Assembly (NCBI RefSeq): GCF_022201045.2 | Contig: NC_068564.1 | Location: 29,417,001-29,481,000, forward strand | Source: Citrus sinensis | Lineage: Eukaryota; Streptophyta; Magnoliopsida; Sapindales; Rutaceae | Length of the DNA stretch: 64,000 nt | Direction of reading: 5' to 3' | In this document: positions 34,348 through 46,400 of the stretch, in pieces | How positions within the stretch are numbered: position 1 is the stretch's first letter | Layout: every line of letters starts with the position of its first letter | Program-made: the position numbers and the translations under genes | The notes under the pieces: model-generated | Database searches by the model: none | Told to the model about the DNA's origin: nothing | Seen by the model: only the letters and a program-made list of their open reading frames with translations

Positions 34348-37300
34348 TCAGATAAAAGCAGTCCGTCCCCCCCTACGGCTATGCCTGTCATATGCAGTGT
34401 TAAACTTGTCAACCAGCTCATTCATCGTACTGCCCAAAAATAAAATTAAAAAAAGAAATCAGGTTAGTGTGTCTGTGCAAGGGACACCTATCACATCAAA
34501 TAAATACAATTACTCAAATGTTTATAAAAAAAATTCATAACATGCAATACTTTCTACCATTGTAACATAATCACTAGGTGAACATTCCTATCTCATGTTC
34601 AATAAGATGCCTTCGAATTTCTCATAATTACTACTCTTCCAACTTAAAACAAGATGATTACAATCCCCTAAATAACTACTACCATATGGGAGATGAAACC
34701 TTCTCCGGTAAACAGATTTATTTTTATTTTTAAAATGCAGATTCAGGGTTTTACAAAGTTGTAAACTGATCTTTCAGAATTAGCATTCTAAAAAATAGGG
34801 TGCCCATGCCTGCACCTAACAATGATTATCAGTAAGATATTTAAAGGGTTTGACAATAACTAGGCAACTAATAAAGCCTGCTTGTTATCACTACTGAATA
34901 TTCTTCACTCAAATATAAGCAAACCTAACTAGCCTACTCAACCGATGACATTTGCAGTTTGTTCCTTTCAACCTATCAAGCATATTAAAATCTCAGTTCT
35001 TTCAGAAAGAAACAAAATCTGGCAAGAAAGACTGTATATTGTACCTTGCACAATTGGTAAACATGGCCAGGTAAGCAATCAACAATGTATCGTTGTATTC
35101 CTACAAGAGGAAGAAGAATAAGCATCATAAAGCAGTTGTATAATAACACATTAGTAACTTTTGTATCTCGTAATTATAGAGTACTATAAGCATGTATCCT
35201 GATTATAGATATACCAAATAAAAGAGAGAACATAAGTCAGCCAAAGATTATTTCACCTTTTATCTAGTTTGTGAAATTTAAAGATCCACAGAATTTAGGG
35301 CAAAACAGTCAATAGCGCAAACAAAACCTAATCATTCTCAGCACTTCAAATTTACTGATAACTGATTTTTATAGAACTTCAAGGGAAGGAAAAGGAAAGG
35401 GATTTTTGCCATCCCAAACACCAGAAATCAGATCTCAATAAAACTAATACAAGATGCTGCGTCATCTCAAGACTACCACTAATCTGAGGGCAATCAGCTC
35501 ATGACAGCTATCATTTTCACTGACTGAATCCCCAAATCAGTCTACCATCAAGCTTCACCAACAAATCTATCTACAGTCTTACAGTGCTGTGTGCTGTGAT
35601 TAGTTACCAAAATGGCTGAACTAGCTGATGACAATATGAATCATAAATTCAACTAGCATTCATTTCACCAAAGCTGAGGGTCAGAACAATTGCCATTTCT
35701 TAATATTTATATCATATATGTCATCATTTGCCATTTTACTTCAACGTTATCAAAGGTTCCATCAAGTTAAACCCAAACCCTAAACTCAAATTGTCACGGA
35801 GTGAATTGCAGTGAGCCAAAATTTTCCTTCATAGGGCCGATGGCCATGATCTTGAGTTTTTCATGAGTTTGATGAGAACAGGATTTCGACCAATGACATT
35901 GAGGTGCATGTATGTTGCCTACTCTGATGAGGTTGATGCCATAAGAGCAAGAGAGAAAGATTGGAACCTCGAAGGAGGTAAGGTAAGTCAAGAGCTTGAT
36001 GTTATGGTAAAATCATATTTGAAGAGAAAATTATGTCTGCTTTTCTCCATTAATCAAAGAACACAATTTAATGATTGCTTTTCTTCCATCATATCACGAT
36101 TAGATTTTCTTCCCCTTCTTTTTCACAAAAAGAAAGACTATCTAAAGAGGCAGAAAATCATCCCTTGACAATGAGGCAGTTTGCAGTTATACCTAGGTGT
36201 TAGTGGTAGAAAATTGTGAAGATATTCAAAAAGGAAGAAAACAAACTCACCATCAAGAAATCATCTTGAAATTTCTCAGATTCAATGGCTGGCAATCTTC
36301 TCAGGAGGCTTGATACCTGTCTTAGCAACGAATTCTCACAAGGAATTTCACCTGCATCCAGGAGTAGAAAAGGCAATGAGCAGTGGCATTTTATTCATCA
36401 ACATAAGAAACCTTTGAAGGCATCCAGCTTTGGGAAGAAAACACAGATACCAATTTGGAAATTTCAGGAATAAAAATCTTATACCTTTCTGCATTGCAAC
36501 AAGATAGTGATGAAGGACCCTAATTCTGCTATTAAGCATCTTGATGGCACTATGTATGCCAGTAAGGTGAGCAGCCACTGCACACAAACATATAATATCA
36601 TTAATCAAAAAAGAAAAGAACCACACAGTCAAAAACTTCTAGCTATCCTCCTACAACAGGTCAAAGCAAAGTTCATATCAGAAAAATTAAAAAAGACAAC
36701 AACAGAAGGAAGTGGGTACTTACATTGAGTTGCTGCTGAACCTCCATCAGAAGGTTTGAGATGTGCAACATGATCAACAGAGATCCTTTCTGCTTCCACA
36801 GTCTTCAAAATGACAATAGAAAGAAAATTATTCAGTTGGACACAATTCTATATAATCTATTTGCAACAATTATATGCTATAAAGTATAATCAGATTGTAC
36901 CTCGATAGTGTAGCTTGAACGAACAAAGATTAGCTGCGGAATCCCCTCAATGACATGCAGCTCTGGGTTCACAACAATCACCACCCACGGCATATAAAAA
37001 TTAACAAGCAAAAAAATAAAAACTAAAAGAAGCATTTGGCAATGCCATACGACAATTCAAGTTTCATAACTATAACTCTATACGAACTATCATACCGCTT
37101 TCAAAAATAGTAACAGGGAGATCCTTTTGGGCAGGATTGATCGAAGGATTGAGAAGAACATACACAGGACTCTCATTGATATCCATCAACTGTTACAACA
37201 CAAAAAATTCTATAAGCAAAACGAAGCAACAATAAACTACAATAAAATAAAAGAGAATAAAATCTAACATACAGCTTTATGGATGTGCATATCGGATTCT

Positions 37301-37388
37301 TGAGCATCACTCCCTGTGGAGTACCATCCAAGTATATAGAAGTGTGGGAACACCTTCTTATCTAAAACACAAAAAGCATAATAACAGC

Positions 37389-37422
<34 letters not shown>

Positions 37423-37779
37423 TGTTTTAAAAAAGGAATATCTATTATTTAATTTTTCTTCTGTAAATTAAAAGAGAATAAATTGAATTGAATTACAGAG
37501 TTCTTGCTTCTTCTCGAGGAAAGCGCGGTCGAGGGAGTGAGTGGAGGGATCATAGAGGAGTTCGAAGCTGTTGAAGATCTCGACGGTGCGTCCTCTTTGA
37601 ATACCGATGACGCAACCGTAGACACGTGGCTGAGCGCCGTTGTTGTTGTCGTCGTTAGTGGTGGTGGCGGAGGAGGAGTGGTTCATCTGAGATTTTACAC
37701 GAGTGTAGTGATCCGATATGTTTACTATCACCAGTGGATGAAGCTTGAACGTCAATCCACTGCTCGACGACGACGCCAT
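34348..37779 (-). CDS. CSN6: COP9 signalosome subunit 6, 9 exons, 312 aa
   Basis: Exons in transcript order are 37779-37497, 37361-37273, 37189-37096, 36962-36901, 36802-36724, 36577-36485, 36351-36251, 35100-35045 and 34429-34348. All joins are GT-AG and in frame. The N-terminal MPN domain (about residues 11-140: FKLHPLVIVNISDHYTR, GCVIGIQRGRTVEIFNSFEL, YILGWYSTG) lacks the JAMM metal-binding histidines of CSN5, as expected for this non-catalytic subunit. The C-terminal helical part (HLTGIHSAIKMLNSRIRVLHHYL, FTNCASTMNELVDKFN) is the family signature. The signalosome removes NEDD8 from cullins and so regulates SCF-type ubiquitin ligases. Arabidopsis has CSN6A and CSN6B; synteny points to CSN6A. 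Divergent from PEX5, 2.5 kb apart. Confidence 0.95.
37389..37422 (+). repeat. (AAT)n microsatellite in CSN6 intron 1
   Basis: About eleven AAT units lie within the 135-bp intron 1, close to the acceptor used for exon 2 on the minus strand, so repeat-length changes would alter spacing in a short intron. Confidence 0.85.
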
Positions 37780-38093
37780 TGCTCTCCCTTCTTCTTCCTC
37801 TTTACCGTTTGTTGTTTTTATTATATGAAATTGCGAGCGACGGAGAGGAGAACGAAAATTGGAATTGATGAGAGTGAGAATCTAATGCCCTTTAAAGTTC
37901 TAATGAAATCTTTTCACTTTTTTATTTTTTTATCTCTTTCTTTTATCAAATTACACACGCACACATAATTACAAGAAAATTTTATTAAATTTCGATTTTC
38001 ATTTTCAATAAATTTTATAAACATAATTTTCGTAATAAAATTAATGTTATCAGATGATTTATTTTTTCATTATTTCATAATTATTTTACTTTC

Positions 38094-38126
38094 TTGTTAT
38101 GTTACATATATTATGTAACATAACAA
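38094..38126 (+). repeat. Perfect 15-bp palindrome with 3-nt loop
   Basis: Arms TTGTTATGTTACATA (38094-38108) and its exact reverse complement (38112-38126) flank TAT. The words TTATGTTAC also occur in the ends of the Mutator-like element 0.4 kb away, so this may be a solo remnant of related ends. Confidence 0.9.
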
Positions 38127-38540
38127 AAGTCCTATAAAATAATTAAGATTCATGATCTGTAAAGTGTTATTTTTTTTAAAGATTTTTTAATGTAACTAAA
38201 TTCATATTTGTTCTTTAATGCCATTTCTAATGACAATGGAGCTATGATTACCAAAATTCTGATCTAAGAATTTTGAAGGGGTGTGAAAAACATTACGCTC
38301 GGGTGAATTTAGGGAGTTCGTCCGTACAAAGCCTTAATTATTTGTTGGGTTGGGCTTATTGGTTTCGGGTTTTTACAATTATTTATACATTCCTTAACTG
38401 AAAAGAGTCCGCTCCCAAAATGAAAAGAAATAATATCTAATTTTTTAAAATAAATATATCTCTACTACGTTATGGAAGAATCTATAAAAATATTGACAAA
38501 CCCAACTAATTAATGTGAAAAGGAAAACACAAATTTAAAG

Positions 38541-39676
38541 GGCAAAGTTTATGTTATGTTACAGCTATAAATTTTTAAACCCTTAGAAAAGATCATAATT
38601 ATTAAAAATATCAATAAGTTTTAATATTTTACATTATACCCCAGGTTATTTATACTCCAGGTTGTTTACACCCAAGCTGCAGTATTTCAATGTTTTTGAA
38701 GTTCTTCATTTATATTTATAGCAAACTTAGTATCAAACTGCTCAACAATTTTTTTTTTTATTTAATTGAATCTTTAACTTGTTTAATTTTTTATCTATTG
38801 AGTTTTTATTCATTATATTAATAATCACTTGGTTTAATATATCATGATTTTTAATGTTAAAGTCTTTTATGAATTGTTTAACTTTATTAAATTCTTTACT
38901 TAGTTGATCACTTGATCTCTTAACTTTTTAATTTATTTTATATTCCTTCATTGAAATTATTAATTTCTAATATTTTGTTTACCATTTCTATATTATTTAT
39001 AGATAAGTTTAGATTTTCTAATTTATTTAATAAATATAGTGACATTCAATTTAATTGATTATTTCTCCACATGTTTGAATCATTGATAAGATCAAAGAAT
39101 TGGAATATTTTTATTAGAGGATTTGGTAATTTATTCATTGTACCATCTTTTTAACAATTCATTAGATTTATAAGATATTTATTACATATAATATCTCTTA
39201 TAATTCATGATACTAAATTTATGTTACAAAATCTGTGTGATGGCATTGATGATATGTATTTAAGAAGGAAAATAGATTGAATGTGTGTGTGTGCTAGAAG
39301 AAAATTTTAGTTTATGTCTCAAGAGAGACAAGAAATTATAAATTCAAGTGCAAAAATATATTAAAAAATTGTGGATATTTATGAATATAATAATCATTTA
39401 AATCTTTATAAAAATGTTGTAAAAAATTTATAAAGTTTTAAAAATAAATGTAGAAAAGATGGATGAAAAATCATTTAATTATAAAAAATCAATGAGGACT
39501 TATTTGAAAAAATAAGTAAACATATGATTAGAAATAAAATTTTCTGTAAATATCTATTTCACCTGTACTTTGTTTTATATTAAAATTATTTTTATCCATT
39601 GGATTTAAGGAATATCAAAATCAATGGCCTATATTCATTGGTTGTTTGTTACATTATAAGTAACATAAGCTTTGCC
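38541..39676. mobile_element. Non-autonomous Mutator-like element, 1136 bp, with 9-bp target-site duplication
   Basis: Perfect 9-bp direct repeats AATTTAAAG flank it at 38532-38540 and 39677-39685. The inverted ends are GGCAAAGTTTATGTTA (left) and GGCAAAGCTTATGTTA (right, reverse complement), 15 of 16 identical. A 9-bp duplication is the mark of the Mutator superfamily. The interior is AT-rich with no long frame. It sits in the CSN6-PEX5 intergenic region. Confidence 0.88.
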
Positions 39677-40298
39677 AATTTAAAGGTATCGTATTTCCGT
39701 ACTTTATGACATAAATTTTTAGATGATTCTTAATGTTTGATTAGGATCAATTCATAACCCCCTCTTTGTTTACATGCTGGGCTTATTAGGACTCATCAAC
39801 GATAATTTTGTTATAAATTGAGAATAACCCCAAAATTTTGGATCAGGATCTTTTTTTTATATGATCTTTATAGAGGAAGTGCTATTAATATAATTAGTGA
39901 TGGATAAATTAAAAAGAAAAAATATTTAAATTTTAATTATATACTAATATTAAAACACAGATGTCACCAAATTTAAAAAAAATAATGAGTGTTTAAATTA
40001 GGAGAGAATGTCAATCCCAAAATTTTGTAACAATTGCCTTATCTATAAATTATTAAAATTATTAATGACATCCCCTTGTGGCACAGAAAAAGAGAAGCAA
40101 GACAACTATTTATAAAAATAAATAAAAATAACAATAATATATACACAGGAAGTGTCAGGCTAACAACAACTCTCCCGTAACCGAAAAAAAAAATACGGGG
40201 ACTAAAAACAGTCGACCTTTTATCATCAATTCATCATCATAATTTATTGATTGAGAGAGTAAAAAAATAAATTACTTTGAGAAGAAGAAATCGGAGTG

Positions 40299-43200
40299 AT
40301 GGCGATGCGTGAGCTAGTCACCGGCGGAGCTGCTTGCGCGGTTCCAGGCTCTTCTTCTTCTTCAAATCCCCTCGGTGCTCTTGCCAACGCTCTTATCGGC
40401 TCTTCTTCGAAGACTCAGGTCTTCCTCTTTTCTTTCAAATCGCTTTTACTGAATTGACTTAATTTAAAATATTATTTTACTCGTAAAAATCATAAAAGTT
40501 CGATGCTTTTTTTCCCCATAATCGTAGAGTTCTTCTGTATCATAATTGTCCTCAAATTATTAGTCGAAGCTGGATTTTTATTGATTGATTCGTAACGAGT
40601 TCCATCGTGTATTTAGTGGTTCTTGAATTGGGTTTAAGCATTTATTTTATATAAATTTGAAAAATAAACAGGAAAGGCTACAGGAGGTTCCAACATCCAC
40701 ACCCGTAACTTCTGAGCCTAATTTTTATGCGGAGACCGACAATCATTTAGGAGCTCTTCCCGGTTCTGAGTTTGACCAGTCCCTTCTGCCACCTAATGCT
40801 CAGGTTTTTGTTTTCTTTTTCTACTTCTTAGGAATTATGAATTTTTTACGTCTATTTTTCTTTCTTTTATCATACTTGTTGTTTTGTTTGTTGCAGGGCT
40901 CTGAATTTCTTCGTGGCTTCCGCTCTGCTGATCAGAATGGATTTACTGATGCTTGGGATGAGATTCAGCACCAAAGCCATGGTCCTCCTTTTGATCACTT
41001 TTATGACAGGGCAGCTGCTCCTCAGCTTCAACCAACTTTGGATGGTACTTTTTTCTTTAATGTTATACGTTTACTCAGTTTCACTATGATGAGGTTAAAA
41101 TAGTATTCCAAACATAAAGCAGCTTTGCAGCGTTGTGGGAATGAGGAAAATCCAAGTTATAATGAGTTTTTTTGTGTTTCTTCCTTGCTTACCTTAATGT
41201 AGGTCCTCCACAAAGAGTGTTATCAAGCTTTTTGCATTCATTTGTTGAGAGTAGCCGCAGTGGTATTCCTTTCCATCCTGCTGCACTTCCACTATTGGGG
41301 TTGTCTGAAGGTGACAAAAAATGCATACGTGATCGTAGTAGCATAATGGCAAGGCATTTTTTCGCAGATCAGAGTGAGGATTTCATTAATGCTCAGGTTG
41401 ACTTCTGATTTAATTTGAGAATTTTGCTCTTTTTTTCTGACAATTTCTTCTCTTTGACCTTCAATTATATCACAAATGCTTTAAAATTTCTTCAGTTGAT
41501 TCTATTCACACTAGTCGCACTTGTTTGACTATAGATGAATTGGCAACCTGATTTTTCGATCCAGGTAAATACATTATTGTCTTCTTTGGAGATAGACAGT
41601 GATGCCCGTGGAAAGGGACCTCTGCCTGGGCGATTTCGGGAGCTGGAGGATTATTGGAATGAATCTCAAAGTATGTGTAATACTGGTCCTCATCCTGCAG
41701 ATGGATGGGTTGCTGAATATGGCCAGCACAGAGCAGCACACGGTGATCCTGATGCTTGGGCTCATTCATTTGAACAACAACACGGTGCCAATGGTTGGGC
41801 CTCTGAGTTCGAGCGAGTAAGAATGTCCTATATGGCTTGTGTCTACCTTCCATGGCTGATAGGTCATATAAATTTGGTTAGATTGGCCACTGGTTGATTT
41901 TGGAACTGTATGACGGTTGGCATTATTAATGCTGGAGTCGCTAGCTATTAGGTTCATTGAATTTATGTTGTTATAGCTTCTATTGTTTCTAAACTCGGCA
42001 AATCAAACCTTGCCGAACTTCTTCATTTTTGGCTCCAGCTTCTCAATTATTGACCATTACATTGACACTTTGAAGTTTTCTCCTGTTTCTAATTGTTTTA
42101 TTGGGTAATTGACGGCGGTACTGCCACTTTTTAACTTTCATTTTCATGGTAAAAACCATATGATATCATTACCTTGGTCATTTTAAGTTCTAGTATTTTC
42201 TAATTATTCCTAATTGTTGCAGGAGCAAGTTCTGTTGACATCAGGAGACCAAATGAGAGGTGGAAATGTCTCAAACTTAGCTGCAATGGAGCAAACTCGT
42301 ATGCTCGCGCAGACATTAGCACAAAATCATGACCCTAAATTTCAGGTTTATATCCTCTATCATGACTTAAGATTTCCATAGTATGTGCATTTGCTTCCAC
42401 AAGAAATCTTATTTCAAAGAAAGAAAGATGCAAGAGGGTGGATCAATATCCTTCTCCCTAGGTTCATCATTGCCAAACACCATTATTCCACAATACAATT
42501 GCCTTTTTACCACCCCCAAAATGCACAAAAAGGGTCTATAATTAGACACTGTTGTTGATTTGAGTAATTTGTGAATTGGTGTCTTATTTTATCCTCTAAA
42601 CAACATGAAAAGCTGTAGCTTGTAATTTGCTTGTTGTATTATGACATAATAAACTATTTTGTGTTTATTCACTGGAAGGAGTTAGGTTGGATGTTGATAA
42701 GAAAAATAATAAAAGCATCAAGAAGTTTGACACCAGATGACTGATATATTGTATGTGGGTATGTTGTTTGTATATGCTTTTGTTAATGTCAATGTACACT
42801 GGATGCAAGAACTCTTAAATTGTCCACCTCTTTGTTTAATGGCAGTTGACCATGTGACATAGGTCTAGCTGTTATAAATGTAGATGCTGGCCCCAATCTT
42901 TCAATGTTTCAAGATGTTGTTGTCTCCTTAAATTTCATGTTAGATATTTATTAGAGATTTTGGGTTTGCAGAATTCAAGGTTTCTTCAGTTTGTGTCAAA
43001 AATGAGTCGCGGGGAACTTATTATTGATGATAATCAAGTGAAACCAGCCACCTTACCTGCATCTGGAGATTGGGCATCTGAATATCAACAACAATATAAT
43101 AATGGTCCTGCTTGGGCTGATGAATTTGCACGTAATGAGGCAAGTAGAGAATCTATTGAAGCAAAAGTCCATTTACACTTGTGCTTTTTCATGAATAATC

Positions 43201-43344
43201 TAGTTGTATTCACAAGCTATTTAGCTAAGAAGACTGTATTGAAGGAAAAGATACATTTGTATTAATTATGTATCGAATGGTTAATTTATCTTGATTATTT
43301 GTAGATTGACATAGGCAAATGCACATGTGTGTGTGTGTGTGCGT

Positions 43345-43381
<37 letters not shown>

Positions 43382-43405
43382 TATACATACATACATATTT
43401 ATGTG

Positions 43406-43436
<31 letters not shown>

Positions 43437-46400
43437 CTTGGTTTCCTGAAAATTTTTATTTACTGAAAATATACAATAGGCAACTCTAAGATGAAGTTTT
43501 GTTGAGTCAGATCAATACGATATTATATCATGGATATATTTATATTCATATTCTATTTTTGGGTTGGTTGAGTCGTGACAATTCTTGATATACGAGCTGT
43601 GACAGTTCTTGATATACTTTGATGTGTTTTTAATGTGTCCCATGAAATTACTGTGTACAAAGATCTGTATATGTTAGTGTACAAAAATTTTATATCTAAT
43701 TTTGTTGGTTCTTAGCTTTCTCGTGGACCTGAAGGATGGGCAGATGAATTTGCTGCTGCACAAGAGCAACAGGGTTCAGTTGACGATCAGTGGGTCAATG
43801 AATTCTCTAAATTGCATGTTGGTGACTGGGCAGAAGAATTTGGGCAGCAGGTTAGTGAAGGGGCTTTCGACACCTCGGGTGATAGTTGGGCAAATGCATA
43901 CGATGAGTAAGTCCTGCATATCCTGTGTTTCAATTAGTTTAGAATATAGCTGAATATTTAATTTTTTGTTCTTGCAATCAATGGTCTGATGATGACGTGA
44001 ATTATGGTTCCTGTACTCACTACCAGGAGCGCCACTCCATAATTTTTTTATTGTATCCTTCCTGCCCTCATTTTCCATGCGTTTTTTAAGGTCATCGTAA
44101 CTTATGCAGTACAAACAGATAATTTCACTATAAACTTATTCTCCTGGCAGCTGGGGTGCTCATTGTATTTTTCTTCCAATTTTTCTGTAAAAATGTTTTG
44201 TTTAAAAATTAATCGGTTGGTTGCCAATCCTTTATGTTTGAGATTGACACTTATTTTTTATTAATATTGATCTGTGCACTTCAAATGTTTTCCATATAAT
44301 AAAACTGTTCAAAGTTTTGAGCTTTCGTCTTGCTGCCCGCCCTTTTTTCCTTATAAATGTGTTGTTACTTGAAACCATTTTTGGAATTATACTCTAGGTT
44401 CCTGAACGAGCAAGTAGCTGCCAAGGTGCGTTCGGATGCTTCAAGGGGGGTTTATGTCTTTTCGGATATGAATCCTTATGTTGGTCATCCCAATCCCTTA
44501 AAAGAAGGCCAGGAGCTATTCCGCAAAGGACTTCTAAGTGAAGCAGTGCTTGCTTTGGAGGCTGAAGTTTTGAAAAACCCTGAAAATTCTGAAGGTTGGA
44601 GATTACTTGGAATAGCACATGCTGAAAACGATGATGATCAACAGGTTATTCTATTGTTCATGCCTTGGGATGGTTTCTGAATCATTTCGTTTGAAATAGT
44701 GCATGCAAGAGAATCAAGCTTGAGATTCTTGAAACTTAAATGTTCCCATTTTCATGACACATTATTCAAAGCTTTTTAATGCCCTCTGGGGGTTTCTACT
44801 ACAGATATAATGCCGACTTGCATTGTATTTTTCAGGGAAGAGAGTTATCATCATTCCAAAACAAAGTGGGTAATTAAGATTTAATATAGAAGAGTCTGTC
44901 TTTCCCTATTCCCAATGGCCTATGCCTCCAGTCCATCTCTTAATACAGATGATTTATGGCCATATATCTTTTTTCATAGCACATCTCCATGGGTCCACCT
45001 CCCATTTTTCAAAATTTTCATGGTCATAGATTGATTATTTACCTTTCATAGTCGATAGCAGCTTTCTGAAATTGTATCTAGCAATCCTGTTAGACATTTA
45101 TCATTGGCATATATCTATATGTATGAGAGAGCTAGTGCTGATTAGTTGACCACTCATGACTACGCATTATAAGTGTATCCTGAATTCCAACTTATTCTTC
45201 AGCCTTAAGTAGTGGCAGGTGATTATGTCTCAAATTAAATGTTTGTTCATGACGATATAGCTCAATTGACCTTTGCTCTTATGATTTGTGCATTAAAAGT
45301 TTTAAGCGTCTGGTTGTTTAGAGAGCAATTTGGTTACTCGAAAGCACTTTGTGCAGAGCATGTAATGAACCAACTTGTTTTACATGCAGGCTATAGCGGC
45401 CATGATGCGTGCTCATGAGGCGGAACCTACAAACCTCGAAGTGCTTCTTTCTCTTGGCGTGAGTCATACAAATGGTTAGTGTTGTTCCTTTCATCTACGT
45501 ATATACGTCATGTAAAGCTGATAAAAGAGAGCTTTACTTATAATATTGAGTTATATCACTTCTAGGGAATGAAATATTCAATTATTAATACCCAGATGTG
45601 ATCCAGTAGGCATTATGTTATTACCCTGATGGGATCATGTGGGCTATATTTGGGATTGAGGTGAAGTGATGTGGCTTTTAATCCTTAGCTGTTGTGGGAT
45701 TAAATTGCTAGCTGACAAAATATAACTGTATAAGTGGGTGGTAATTATTTAGCTACCAAGTAAAAGTGGGTTGTTTGCTAAAGATTTTAGCTTTTGTCTT
45801 TCTAAGATAAGCTGAAGCGCAACAGTCCCAGACATACCTGTAGTTAAAGTATAATTGTGTGCAGTTTTCATAAAATAGATGCATCATTAATTAACTATAA
45901 GTTTCCTTGAATTATGGGTAAAATAGCATGTTCAAGTATCAAATCTATTAAGGGTGTTCAGAATCCAATTCGATTCGCTCAATTCGTCTTATCAACAAAA
46001 ATCCGATTCGTAAAAATCTAATCTGTGGATTGGTGGATTGGATTGGATTGAAAATTTGAAAATTCGCAATCAATGGGCTGGATATGGATTTACTTCTATA
46101 AATCTGCAAAAATCCGTGAATCCGCAAAAAAAATTTTATTTAATTAAAAAAATTAAACTTGTAAATGTGGAATTACTACTTACTAATAACAAAATAAGTT
46201 AAAATGTGTTAATTTAACACCATATTGTATCTTATCCATAATAATATAAAATAAAAAATAATTAAATAGGCAAATCTAGTTTCTAAACAGTTAATATTCA
46301 TAATTTTAGTTAATTTTTATCTATTGATCTAAACAAATGAGATTTTTTTCTTTTCATTACGTTATAGTTGAAACTTTGAACGTACTATTCTAACTTTATT

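Larger units (their letters stand above)
37780..40298. promoter_or_regulatory. Shared upstream region of the divergent CSN6 and PEX5 genes
   Basis: About 2.5 kb separates the two start codons. CSN6 leader sequence lies close to 37780. The PEX5 side has an AT-rich TATA-like stretch near 40108-40130 and a GA-rich leader just before 40299. The middle is very AT-rich and is largely a Mutator-like element, listed separately. No other gene is supported. Confidence 0.5.

Noticed and set aside
35863-36728. Plus-strand frames opposite CSN6
   Set aside because: They overlap CSN6 exons 6 and 7 or introns on the other strand and have no recognisable protein features; the minus-strand CSN6 model explains the region.
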